13,794 nucleotides of DNA from an uncultured Ruminococcus sp. (GTDB taxonomy: Bacteria > Bacillota > Clostridia > Oscillospirales > CAG-272): positions 1-13,794 of the forward strand of contig CACXBN010000166.1 in assembly GCA_902765885.1 (NCBI GenBank). The letters are read 5' to 3'. Within the stretch, counting starts at the first letter, position 1. Every line of letters starts with the position of its first letter. Positions 5,974-12,781 of this stretch are shown in pieces. Below the pieces are notes generated by a model. It did no database searches. It had not been told where the DNA came from and was given only the letters and a program-made list of their open reading frames with translations. The translations under genes and the position numbers were made by a program.

Positions 5974-7029
5974 TTAATACACTTTCAGGGCAAACACCGG
6001 ACATACCTTAGTGCAGTAACCGCATTTCACGCACTTTGAGTTGTCGACTTTTGCCACATGTTTGACGGTATCGTATTCTTTGCCGCCCATAAACAGCGAA
6101 GTGAAGTCACCGTAATGGGCGCCTGCGTCATTATCCTCTGCTTCAACAAGTTCGAGAGCACCGCTCGGGCATCTTCTGACACATGATCCGCAGCCCTCAC
6201 AGTATTCCTCTATATGCAGTTCTCTGTGCTTTTCCCCGAGCCTGATTCTGTCCTCGGGAGAAAAAGACCCCGTTTTGAAATAACGGATGTTTGCATCAAC
6301 TTCTTCACGCGACTGCATTCCGATGGCGACTGCGTCAATGAATTTCTTTGATGTCACAAACCCCAGAGCTTCCTCCGCGGATGAACAAAGATGTCCGCCT
6401 CCCAGCGCTTTCATGGCAAAAACGGCAACACCGTTGTCATGAAGTATTTTGAGCGCTACCTTCATGTCCCGTTCTGTTCCGTCGGCTATGCCTATGCCGG
6501 ACTTGTTATACAGCGGGTGGCATATATCGACAGGGAGACCTTCCCTGATCAGTTTCAGAAGACCGTTCACGAGGTTCACATGATGTGTGGATGCGCCGAC
6601 CGCGCGGATTATGCCTTTTTCTCTGCATTCCAGCAGATATTCATAGGCTTCCATGTGTCCCTTCATTGTCTCATAGCTTTCCTGCTCGTGAAGCATGAAG
6701 ATGTCTATAACATCACGGTCAAGCTCCCGTCTGGCTTCTTCCACCGCCTCGACTGCGAGATCTCTGGAATACGCATATGTTTTCGTTGAGATCACGATAT
6801 CATCCGGTCTTCCGTACTTTTTAAGTGCCGACAGTATAATATCGTAATTTGAATAATACTGTGCGGTATCAATAAAGTTGATACCGCACTCGAAAGCATA
6901 TGAAATTACATCTGACGCCTCGCTCAGGGGGAGAGCTGCCTGCATGGAAGAAACTGTGAGTGATCCGATAGCAAGCTGAGACACAGGCTTCAGCCTGTCT
7001 GATATTTTTCTTTTGAAAAATCCGTCCAT
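5974..7029 (-). CDS. Aldo/keto reductase with C-terminal 2x[4Fe-4S] ferredoxin-like domain
   Basis: This 351-residue protein combines an aldo/keto reductase TIM barrel with an iron-sulfur tail. The barrel shows the family catalytic set: Asp54 and a Tyr at 58/59 (FIDTAQYY), Lys83 (ISTKTY) and His114 (FMLHE). It continues through GASTHH and the nucleotide-binding end (AVAIGMQSREEVDANI). The tail carries C277-x2-C280-x2-C283-x3-C287P and C333-x2-C336-x2-C339-x3-C343P, each able to bind one [4Fe-4S] cluster. The two motifs are separated by an insertion of about 45 residues, longer than in compact 8Fe ferredoxins. Relatives are common in anaerobes and generally lack a known substrate; the tail suggests electron exchange with ferredoxin. 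The start codon overlaps the ireB stop (TGATG), implying coupled translation, and ribF begins 5 nt after the end. A link with flavin supply from ribF is possible but unproven. Confidence 0.92.
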   Translation of the reverse strand: MDGFFKRKISDRLKPVSQLAIGSLTVSSMQAALPLSEASDVISYAFECGINFIDTAQYYSNYDIILSALKKYGRPDDIVISTKTYAYSRDLAVEAVEEARRELDRDVIDIFMLHEQESYETMKGHMEAYEYLLECREKGIIRAVGASTHHVNLVNGLLKLIREGLPVDICHPLYNKSGIGIADGTERDMKVALKILHDNGVAVFAMKALGGGHLCSSAEEALGFVTSKKFIDAVAIGMQSREEVDANIRYFKTGSFSPEDRIRLGEKHRELHIEEYCEGCGSCVRRCPSGALELVEAEDNDAGAHYGDFTSLFMGGKEYDTVKHVAKVDNSKCVKCGYCTKVCPVFALKVY

Positions 7030-7286
7030 CAGATGTTGAGATACTCCTTGAGCAGTGCAGTCATAAGTTCATCACGGTCGATCTTTCTGATGAGAGCGCG
7101 TGCATTGTTATGATTGGTTATATAAGTCGGATCCTCGGTGAGAATGTAGCCGACTATCTGATTGATCGGGTTATACCCCTTCTCACTGAGAGCATCATAT
7201 ACTCTGCGAAGAAGTGCTTTTCTCTGAAGATTTTTCTCTTCTTCCTTCAGACTGAATGTAATGGTGTTTCCTATTTCTTCTTTCAT
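7029..7286 (-). CDS. ireB: IreB family regulatory phosphoprotein (UPF0297)
   Basis: This 85-residue protein carries the family signature YDALSEKGYNPINQIVGYIL (about residues 30-49), then DPTYITNHNNAR and LIRKIDRDELM. In Enterococcus faecalis IreB is a substrate of the PASTA Ser/Thr kinase IreK and restrains intrinsic cephalosporin resistance. The phosphorylated threonines there are near the N-terminus, and Thr8 here (NTITFSL) lies in the equivalent stretch. GGAGG (7294-7298) sits 7 nt before the ATG. The gene follows glyA by 29 nt and overlaps the reductase gene by one base. In many Bacillota this gene lies between alaS and ruvX (yrrK), so the present neighbourhood is unusual. Sharing a transcript with a D,D-carboxypeptidase fits a wall-related role, but that is inference. 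Confidence 0.93.
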   Translation of the reverse strand: MKEEIGNTITFSLKEEEKNLQRKALLRRVYDALSEKGYNPINQIVGYILTEDPTYITNHNNARALIRKIDRDELMTALLKEYLNI

Positions 7287-7315
7287 CGAGAAACCTCCTA
7301 TCTTTTAATAAGTCA

Positions 7316-8572
7316 TCAGTCGCCGTAAAGAGGATATTTTACGCAGATATCCGTTACAGCTTTTCTTATTGTTTCACGGTTTGCTTCAAAGTCTTTTGCG
7401 GCAAGACCTATGAGGTGCGCAAGAGCTTTCATGTCGTCCTCTCCGAGTCCTCTGCTTGTCACAGCCGGTGTTCCTATGCGTACTCCGCTTGTGATGAACG
7501 GTGACTGCGGATCATTGGGAATGGCGTTTTTGTTTACTGTGATGTATACGTCATCAAGTCTGTGTTCAAATTCCTTACCCGTAAGATCGAAAGGTCTCAG
7601 ATCACACAGCATCAGATGGTTGTCGGTGCCGCCTGACACAAGTGCAAATCCTTCTGCGAGAAGTCCGTCTGCAAGAGTGCGGGCGTTGTTGATTATTTTT
7701 TTCTGATATTCTTTGAATCCATCTGTAAGAGCCTCGCCGAAAGCAACAGCCTTTGCGGCAATTACATGCATGAGAGGACCGCCCTGAGTTCCGGGGAATA
7801 TGGATTTGTCAATTGCCTTGGCAAATTCCTCGCGGCACATGATCATGCCGCCTCTGGGTCCGCGAAGTGTCTTGTGAGTAGTTGTGGTAACTACGTCGGC
7901 ATACGGGACAGGTGACGGATGCAGACCTGCAGCGACAAGGCCGGCTATATGTGCCATGTCGACCATGAAAAGAGCTCCGTTTTCGTGTGCTATTCTTCCC
8001 ATAGTCTCGAAATCGATGATTCTCGGGTATGCCGAAGCACCTGCGACAACAAGTTTCGGCTTGTTTTCCCTGACTTTCTTCTCGAATTCGTCATAGTCTA
8101 TGAAACCGTCGTCATTGACGCCGTATGGTACGAAATTGTAATTTTTTCCGGAAATATTCACGGGGCTGCCATGAGTAAGATGGCCGCCGTGGGCGAGGTT
8201 CATTCCCATCACGGTATCACCGACATTGAGAAGAGCAAAATAAACCGCCGTGTTTGCCTGAGCGCCGCTGTGAGGCTGTACATTTACATGATCTGCCCCG
8301 AAAAGCTTTTTGGCTCTTTCAATGGCTATGTTTTCCGCAATGTCAACGACTTCGCAGCCTCCATAGTATCTTTTTGAAGGATATCCCTCGGCATACTTGT
8401 TTGTCAGCACGCTGCCCATCGCAAGAAGAACTGCCTTCGAGACAACATTTTCAGATGCTATAAGTTCAAGTCCGCGTCTTTGTCTCGTGAGTTCATCGTT
8501 GATGACCGAGGCAATTTCCGGATCATATTTTTCGAGTTCCTTTATCATTTCGTTTACGCTGATTTCCGACAT
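7316..8572 (-). CDS. glyA: Serine hydroxymethyltransferase
   Basis: GlyA is the cytoplasmic PLP enzyme that interconverts serine and glycine while charging tetrahydrofolate with a one-carbon unit. The 418-residue product has the full family pattern: LELIASENVVS (residues 35-45), NKYAEGYPSKRYYGG (58-72), HVNVQPHSGAQAN (95-107), MVDMAHIAGLVAAGLHPSP (203-221) and the PLP-binding stretch TTTTHKTLRGPRGG with Lys234 as Schiff base. SGVRIGTPAVTSRG occurs near the C-terminus. The ATG at 8570-8572 is chosen because GGAG (8581-8584) is 8 nt upstream; tandem in-frame GTG codons just before it have poorer spacing. It is the first gene of the glyA-ireB-reductase-ribF-carboxypeptidase run and the only one of them with a clear promoter. 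No residue of the active site appears altered. Confidence 0.98.
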   Translation of the reverse strand: MSEISVNEMIKELEKYDPEIASVINDELTRQRRGLELIASENVVSKAVLLAMGSVLTNKYAEGYPSKRYYGGCEVVDIAENIAIERAKKLFGADHVNVQPHSGAQANTAVYFALLNVGDTVMGMNLAHGGHLTHGSPVNISGKNYNFVPYGVNDDGFIDYDEFEKKVRENKPKLVVAGASAYPRIIDFETMGRIAHENGALFMVDMAHIAGLVAAGLHPSPVPYADVVTTTTHKTLRGPRGGMIMCREEFAKAIDKSIFPGTQGGPLMHVIAAKAVAFGEALTDGFKEYQKKIINNARTLADGLLAEGFALVSGGTDNHLMLCDLRPFDLTGKEFEHRLDDVYITVNKNAIPNDPQSPFITSGVRIGTPAVTSRGLGEDDMKALAHLIGLAAKDFEANRETIRKAVTDICVKYPLYGD

Positions 8573-8608
8573 TTCCACCACTCCGCTTTCGCACTTTATT
8601 CTGTCAAA

Positions 8609-8637
8609 ATTATATCAACGGGAGAAATAAAATGCAA
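8609..8637 (-). promoter_or_regulatory. Promoter of the glyA operon (TTGCAT-N17-TATAAT)
   Basis: On the minus strand TTGCAT (8632-8637) is 17 bp from TATAAT (8609-8614), which is preceded by TGA. The predicted start near 8602 leaves a leader of about 30 nt. No further promoter is evident between glyA and the end of the carboxypeptidase gene, so it probably drives all five genes. Confidence 0.8.
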
Positions 8638-8767
8638 TAGAAATAAGGATTTTGAAATCATTCTGTATATATGCATTACAAGGCAATGTTTATGCCGATG
8701 ATAATTGGGGAAAATGTGTAATCCGAATGCCTTCGTATGTCTGCCTTTAAATTAAGCAGTACATTTT

Positions 8768-9025
8768 TTAGGCCGCAGGCAGCTGGGCTTCAACAAGCGG
8801 GGTATTATAACGTTCCCTTTTGCGTGATGTTTTGAAGAACCTTATCATCAGCACGAGCAGGATGATATCAAGCAGTGCCAGCGAGAGACCTATGGCTGCA
8901 AAATTGTCATTGATATCTATAAGTTCCTGAGAGAGTAAATCTCCAATCAAAAAAGAATTTGAAAATGTGCTTGTGATGTGTTTCCGTATGTGTGCGTCAG
9001 CCTGATCAAACACAGGCCCTTTCAC
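8768..9025 (-). CDS. Small predicted membrane ORF, possibly a remnant
   Basis: The frame encodes up to 85 residues with one clear hydrophobic segment (about residues 42-61, FAAIGLSLALLDIILLVLMI) followed by a positively charged stretch (KTSRKRERYN), as in the C-terminal anchor of an exported protein. I do not recognise a family. The only long start is a GTG (9023-9025) lying inside a 13-bp hairpin, with no convincing ribosome binding site. No in-frame ATG occurs before the middle of the membrane segment. It may be a real short membrane protein read with the upstream glycosidase gene 37 nt away, the truncated tail of a lost surface protein, or a chance frame. The hydrophobic helix followed by basic residues is the main argument for a coding origin. 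Confidence 0.35.
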   Translation of the reverse strand: MKGPVFDQADAHIRKHITSTFSNSFLIGDLLSQELIDINDNFAAIGLSLALLDIILLVLMIRFFKTSRKRERYNTPLVEAQLPAA

Positions 9026-9039
9026 GGACCTGTGTTTGC
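9005..9039 (-). terminator. Hairpin after the SLH glycosidase gene
   Basis: CAAACACAGGTCC and GGGCCTGTGTTTG pair as 13 bp (one G-U on the minus strand) around a GTGAAA loop, starting 23 nt after the glycosidase stop. A proper U run is missing on both strands, so it may be a poor terminator, a processing signal or a 3' stability element. Confidence 0.5.
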
Positions 9040-9062
9040 AAACGATTTCGTGGTTCGGATAA

Positions 9063-11531
9063 TTATCTTTCGCTGGAGGTGAGGTGATTCAGTGCTCTGT
9101 ATGTGATAAGAATTGCCTGTTCTGTTGTAAGCGGGGCAGCAGGACTGAATCTTCCGCCTCCCACACCGTTTATGATTCCGGCATTCACCGGCCAGCCGAG
9201 CTCCGGATCCACCCATGAATAATTGCCGGTTATATCATTGAAATTGTGAGAATAACCTTCGGTGTTTATGCCAAGGACATTTGCGATGCGGTTTATAATG
9301 GCAGCAATCTGTGCTCTTGTGAGGCTGCTGTCGGGACTGAATTTCCCGTTTCCGGTGCCGTTGATGATGCCAAGCGCGTTTGCTGCAAGAACGTTTCTGT
9401 CGATCGTGTCATCGAAAGCGTCTTCGTTGACAAGAAGGCCTTTTTCTTCGATTATCTCTTCAGCCGTTTTGCCTGATACCTTTTCCAGAAGATTTATGAA
9501 CATCTCTGCGACCTGGCTTCTTGTTACCGGATAAACGTAATCAGCCTGAAGATGATCCGGCACGATACCGGATTCGATCGCCGACTTAACTTCTTCTGTT
9601 GCCCAATCGGACATTTTATATGAAAGGGCATATCTGATTCCGTATCCTCTTTCATAAGCTTTGCTGTCGGAGTACTCGAAGTTATCGTTCAGAGCGGGAA
9701 TGTTGACAGGCAGCGTTCCTCTTGGAGACTCGTCATTTGAGAACATCAGGTAGAGTGCTGCCGGAATGTTCGGTCCGTACTGCTTGATGACAACCGCATG
9801 TCTCGGATCTTCCGTCATGGTCTTTGCGCAGTATGTGAGGACTATGGCATCGGCATTTCCGAATCTTGCAATATCATACGGGAGCTGGGTGCTCATAAGA
9901 ATGAATTTGCCGCCGTTTTCGTGTGTGGCGGAGATTATACCGTCTATCAGTGCAGCTGTTTCGCCCTTCAGGAAAGAGACACCAGTCATTCTTGATACGG
10001 TAATGACATTGACTGCGCCTGCAATGAGCGTTTTTATGTCATCGAGGGTTCTGCCTGTGTATGTATAAACAGGAATTTCGCTTTCGCCGAGTTTTCCTTC
10101 ATTCCTTAATAGGCTGAGCGCATATGCCATGGATGTCTGTTCGGCATCATTTGAGGTAAGAATTACCGTTTTTCCGCTGTCATTGCCCAGGGGAAGAATA
10201 TCGCCTTCGTTCTTTACAAGAGTAATTGCTTTTTTCGCAATATTCCATTCTGCATCATGATTTGCCTTTGATCCGACTGTCGAAACGGCTTTTTTCACGA
10301 TGGCTTCAATGTAGGATTCGTATTTGCCTATGAGTCCGTGCTTTTCCTTGAGCCTGAAAATTCTGAGAATGGCCTTGTCTATGTTCGACATGAGTTCAGC
10401 GTCTTCCTCAGCCATTTTTGCAACCTGTTCGATCATGGCGTCAAGTTTTGCAAAACCTGCTACACTTGAGAGGTCTGCAGGCATCAGCACGATGTCGACT
10501 CCTGCTCTGATCGCTTTGACAAGCGAATCGACAGGGCCGAAATGTTCTGCTATTGCAGCCATATCCATGGCGTCTGTTACGATGACGCCTTCAAATCCCA
10601 TGTCATTTCTGAGAATGTCGGTCATTATCTTCTTTGACAGTGTTGCCGGGACATGTATCTCATTTCCGGTGGATGCTGATGTTACGGTCTCGTCCTCGAT
10701 CATAGGATATACTATATGAGCAGTCATTATCATTTCAACGCCTGCATCTATGCACGCTTGGAACGGGACGAGATCGGAAACTTTGAGTTCCTCATATGTT
10801 TTGTTCACTGAAGGAAGTCCGGTATGGCTGTCTGTGTCAACATCGCCGTGGCCGGGAAAATGCTTGAGGGTTGATATTATTCCTTCGCTCTGAAGGCCCT
10901 TCATGAAACTGACGGCATTTGCTGCTGCAATTTCGGGATCATCCGAAAATGATCTGATTCCGATGACGGGGTTGGAGGGATTCATGTTAACATCCACGAC
11001 CGGCGCAAAATCAAGATTGAATCCGAGCGCACCCAGTTCGCTGCCTATTATTTTTGCAGCAGAGTAGGAGTAAGACAGGTCTCCCGTAGCACCCAGAGCC
11101 ATGTTTCCCGAGGTCTGTGTTCCCTGACCGAGTCTTGTAACGTTTCCGCCTTCCTGGTCCACTGCTATAAGAAGCTGGGTTTTGGCAACTCCTTCGGAAT
11201 TTGCTTTCTGCATTGCGTCTATAAGTCTGGCTGTTTTTTCATTGTCCTCTGCATTCTGGGCAAACAGTATAACACCCGCAAAAGGATGCTTTCTGAGTGC
11301 TTCTGCACAGTCTTCACGGATTTCCGTGACTCCGTTGAGCTTGCCCGATTCATCTGTGTAATACCTGAATGAAGGCATTATCATCTGAGCAATCTTTTCT
11401 TCCGTTGTCATCGATTCTGCTATGTTCTCTATTTCATTGCTGCCGTCAGCAGAAACACAAACCGGGAGCATTATTCCCATAAGTAATGTGAATACGAGCA
11501 GCATGCTTATGATTCTTGATTTTGTAAACAA
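9063..11531 (-). CDS. Secreted GH3 beta-N-acetylhexosaminidase (NagZ-like) with three SLH repeats
   Basis: The 822-residue protein has a signal peptide (residues 1-28, ending CVSA). A GH3 catalytic domain follows, with IAVDQEGGNVTRL (122-134), DFAPVVDVNMNPSNPVIG (174-191), KHFPGHGDVDTDSH (223-236; the NagZ-type Asp234-His236 acid/base dyad) and GVIVTDAMDM with nucleophile Asp320. A GH3 C-terminal domain (about 420-635) and three SLH repeats (about 645-822; the second and third contain GIINGTGNGKFSPDSSLTR and GIINGVGGGRFSP) follow. The product probably trims N-acetylglucosaminyl residues from peptidoglycan or related glycans while bound to the cell wall. Translation starts at TTG (11529-11531), with GGAG (11541-11544) 9 nt upstream; the next ATG, codon 10, would remove the basic start of the signal peptide. 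No clear promoter lies in the 95 bp after rpsI, so readthrough from the ribosomal operon is possible. The gene symbol is left open because classic NagZ is cytoplasmic or lipid-anchored. Confidence 0.93.
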   Translation of the reverse strand: MFTKSRIISMLLVFTLLMGIMLPVCVSADGSNEIENIAESMTTEEKIAQMIMPSFRYYTDESGKLNGVTEIREDCAEALRKHPFAGVILFAQNAEDNEKTARLIDAMQKANSEGVAKTQLLIAVDQEGGNVTRLGQGTQTSGNMALGATGDLSYSYSAAKIIGSELGALGFNLDFAPVVDVNMNPSNPVIGIRSFSDDPEIAAANAVSFMKGLQSEGIISTLKHFPGHGDVDTDSHTGLPSVNKTYEELKVSDLVPFQACIDAGVEMIMTAHIVYPMIEDETVTSASTGNEIHVPATLSKKIMTDILRNDMGFEGVIVTDAMDMAAIAEHFGPVDSLVKAIRAGVDIVLMPADLSSVAGFAKLDAMIEQVAKMAEEDAELMSNIDKAILRIFRLKEKHGLIGKYESYIEAIVKKAVSTVGSKANHDAEWNIAKKAITLVKNEGDILPLGNDSGKTVILTSNDAEQTSMAYALSLLRNEGKLGESEIPVYTYTGRTLDDIKTLIAGAVNVITVSRMTGVSFLKGETAALIDGIISATHENGGKFILMSTQLPYDIARFGNADAIVLTYCAKTMTEDPRHAVVIKQYGPNIPAALYLMFSNDESPRGTLPVNIPALNDNFEYSDSKAYERGYGIRYALSYKMSDWATEEVKSAIESGIVPDHLQADYVYPVTRSQVAEMFINLLEKVSGKTAEEIIEEKGLLVNEDAFDDTIDRNVLAANALGIINGTGNGKFSPDSSLTRAQIAAIINRIANVLGINTEGYSHNFNDITGNYSWVDPELGWPVNAGIINGVGGGRFSPAAPLTTEQAILITYRALNHLTSSER

Positions 11532-11568
11532 CTTGATAATCTCCTTGTGATGATTGTTTTGAAAAAAC

Positions 11569-11610
11569 TTTGCATATATGCAAAACCCCCGGAGGCAATG
11601 TCTCTGGGGG
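11569..11610 (-). terminator. Double hairpin terminator after rpsI
   Basis: Leftward from rpsI, CCCCC and GGGGG (11586-11610, with inner GAG/CTC) form a first stem followed by TTTTGC. A perfect 16-bp palindrome, TTTGCATATATGCAAA (11569-11584), then follows and is itself followed by GTTTTTTC. Together they probably end the rplM-rpsI transcript, though incompletely if the glycosidase relies on readthrough. Confidence 0.7.
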
Positions 11611-11626
11611 GATTTGAAATATTCGA

Positions 11627-12028
11627 TTATCTCTTTGAGAACTGAGATGCACGACGAGCGGCTTTGAGACCGTATTTCTTTCTTTCCTTCATTCTCGGGT
11701 CACGAGTGAGGAATCCGGACTTCTTGAGAAGTGGTCTGAAGCTTTCGTCAGCGAGGAGAAGAGCTCTCGATACGCCGTGACGAATTGCGCCTGCCTGGCC
11801 GGATATTCCGCCGCCCTTAACGTTGGCAACGATGTCATATTTACCAAATGTATTGGTAATTCCGAAAGGCTGGTTGATTATGAGCTTGAGAGTTTCAAGT
11901 CCGAAATAATCGTCGATGTCTCTGCCATTGATTGTGATCTTGCCTGTGCCGGGATAAAGTCTGACACGAGCTACAGAGCTTTTTCTTCTGCCTGTGCCAT
12001 AGAAATAAGGTTTAGCACTTGTATACAT
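11627..12028 (-). CDS. rpsI: 30S ribosomal protein S9
   Basis: S9 is a small-subunit head protein whose C-terminal tail reaches the P-site tRNA. The 133-residue product carries the family pattern YGTGRRKSSVARVRL (about residues 10-24), GTGKITINGRDIDDYF (27-42), VKGGGISGQAGAIRHGVSRAL (about 70-90, the S9 signature region) and LTRDPRMKERKKYGLKAARR. It ends in the invariant FSKR tail. The ATG follows an AGGACAGG ribosome binding site. It lies 19 nt after rplM, with which it forms the conserved L13-S9 operon, and is followed by a double hairpin. Confidence 0.98.
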   Translation of the reverse strand: MYTSAKPYFYGTGRRKSSVARVRLYPGTGKITINGRDIDDYFGLETLKLIINQPFGITNTFGKYDIVANVKGGGISGQAGAIRHGVSRALLLADESFRPLLKKSGFLTRDPRMKERKKYGLKAARRASQFSKR

Positions 12029-12047
12029 TATTTATACCTGTCCTTTC

Positions 12048-12482
12048 TTATATCTCGACTTCGTACGGTACTGGCTTCTGAGCCTGCTGAGCATGCTCTG
12101 ATCCTGCATATACTTTAAGTCTGGTGATTGCTTTGTCGCCGATGGAATTGTGGGGAAGCATTCCCTTAACTGCGAGTTCCATAGCCTTTGCGGGGTTCTG
12201 AGCCATGAGTTTGCGGTAAGGAGTTTCCTTGAGTCCGCCGATGTATCCGGAATGTGTACGATAGAATTTCTGATCGAGTTTCTTTCCGGTGAGAACGGCT
12301 TTCTCACAGTTGATTATAATTACGAATTCGCCGCAGTCAACATGTGGTGTGAATTCCGGGCGATGTTTGCCTCTGAGTATATTAGCGGCAGCAACAGCAG
12401 TTTTTCCGAGCGGTTTTCCTGCTGCGTCTATTACATACCAGCCGCGTTCAACTGTCTCGGGCTTTGCCATGTATGTGGACAT
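12048..12482 (-). CDS. rplM: 50S ribosomal protein L13
   Basis: L13 is an early-assembling protein of the large subunit. The 144-residue product matches the usual length and contains WYVIDAAGKPLGKTA (residues 15-29), ILRGKHRPEFTPHVDCGEFV, the KKLDQKFYRTHSGYIGGLKE segment and AVKGMLPHNSIGDKAITRLKVY, followed by HAQQAQKP near the end. GGAGG lies 9 nt before the ATG at 12480-12482. A nearby in-frame ATG at codon 5 is less well placed. It is the first gene of the rplM-rpsI operon, behind a perfect consensus promoter with a short leader of about 40 nt in which I see no regulatory fold. Confidence 0.98.
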   Translation of the reverse strand: MSTYMAKPETVERGWYVIDAAGKPLGKTAVAAANILRGKHRPEFTPHVDCGEFVIIINCEKAVLTGKKLDQKFYRTHSGYIGGLKETPYRKLMAQNPAKAMELAVKGMLPHNSIGDKAITRLKVYAGSEHAQQAQKPVPYEVEI

Positions 12483-12528
12483 ACTAAATTTCCTCCAAAA
12501 ATATATAGAAAGATTTCGAACGTTGTGG

Positions 12529-12557
12529 ATTATACCACTGCATGATATTCATGTCAA
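12529..12557 (-). promoter_or_regulatory. Perfect consensus promoter of the rplM-rpsI operon
   Basis: On the minus strand TTGACA (12552-12557) and TATAAT (12529-12534) are both consensus and separated by 17 bp, with TGG before the -10. Predicted start is about 12522. Confidence 0.92.
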
Positions 12558-12710
12558 GCATATTTTTCAAAAATTTCTGATTATTTTGATTTATACCCTT
12601 AAAATCTTTAAAAATCAGGCTTTTTCTGCCAAAATACTCGTTTTTTCTCAAATACAATGTCGTTTTTTTGAATGCTCGGGCATGGCTGTGTTTTGCGCCA
12701 ACATTAAATA
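12558..12710. other. AT-rich spacer between divergent rplM and the right-edge gene
   Basis: No gene is supported here. An imperfect inverted repeat, CTGATT (12577-12582) with AATCAG (12613-12618) and an inner GATTT/AAATC, lies upstream of the rplM promoter. Several T runs follow (for example 12663-12669). Some of this may act as upstream promoter sequence for rplM. Frames crossing it on the minus strand lack ribosome binding sites and overlap the start of the plus-strand gene. Confidence 0.3.
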
Positions 12711-12739
12711 TTGAAATTTTGCGGCCCGTATGGCATAAT
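12711..12739 (+). promoter_or_regulatory. Probable promoter of the right-edge gene (TTGAAA-N17-CATAAT)
   Basis: TTGAAA (12711-12716) is 17 bp from CATAAT (12734-12739), preceded by TGG as an extended -10. Predicted start near 12746 gives a leader of about 36 nt. Two hexamer mismatches make it weaker than the rplM promoter it diverges from. Confidence 0.55.
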
Positions 12740-12781
12740 ATAACGGATATTATCTGAAATTTTTCGAAAGGGGGAAATGCC

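Noticed and set aside
5969..6004. Longer RibF starting at 6004
   Set aside because: The extra 12 residues overlap the Cys-rich end of the reductase in another frame, the spacing to AAGG is only one base, and RibF family members start near the chosen ATG.
7919..8377. A 152-codon plus-strand frame within glyA
   Set aside because: Antisense to the conserved SHMT core, including the region before Lys234; no ribosome binding site.
12577..12618. Inverted repeat upstream of rplM as a terminator
   Set aside because: No gene is transcribed into it from the left, and the stem is interrupted and almost purely A/T; more likely promoter-upstream DNA.
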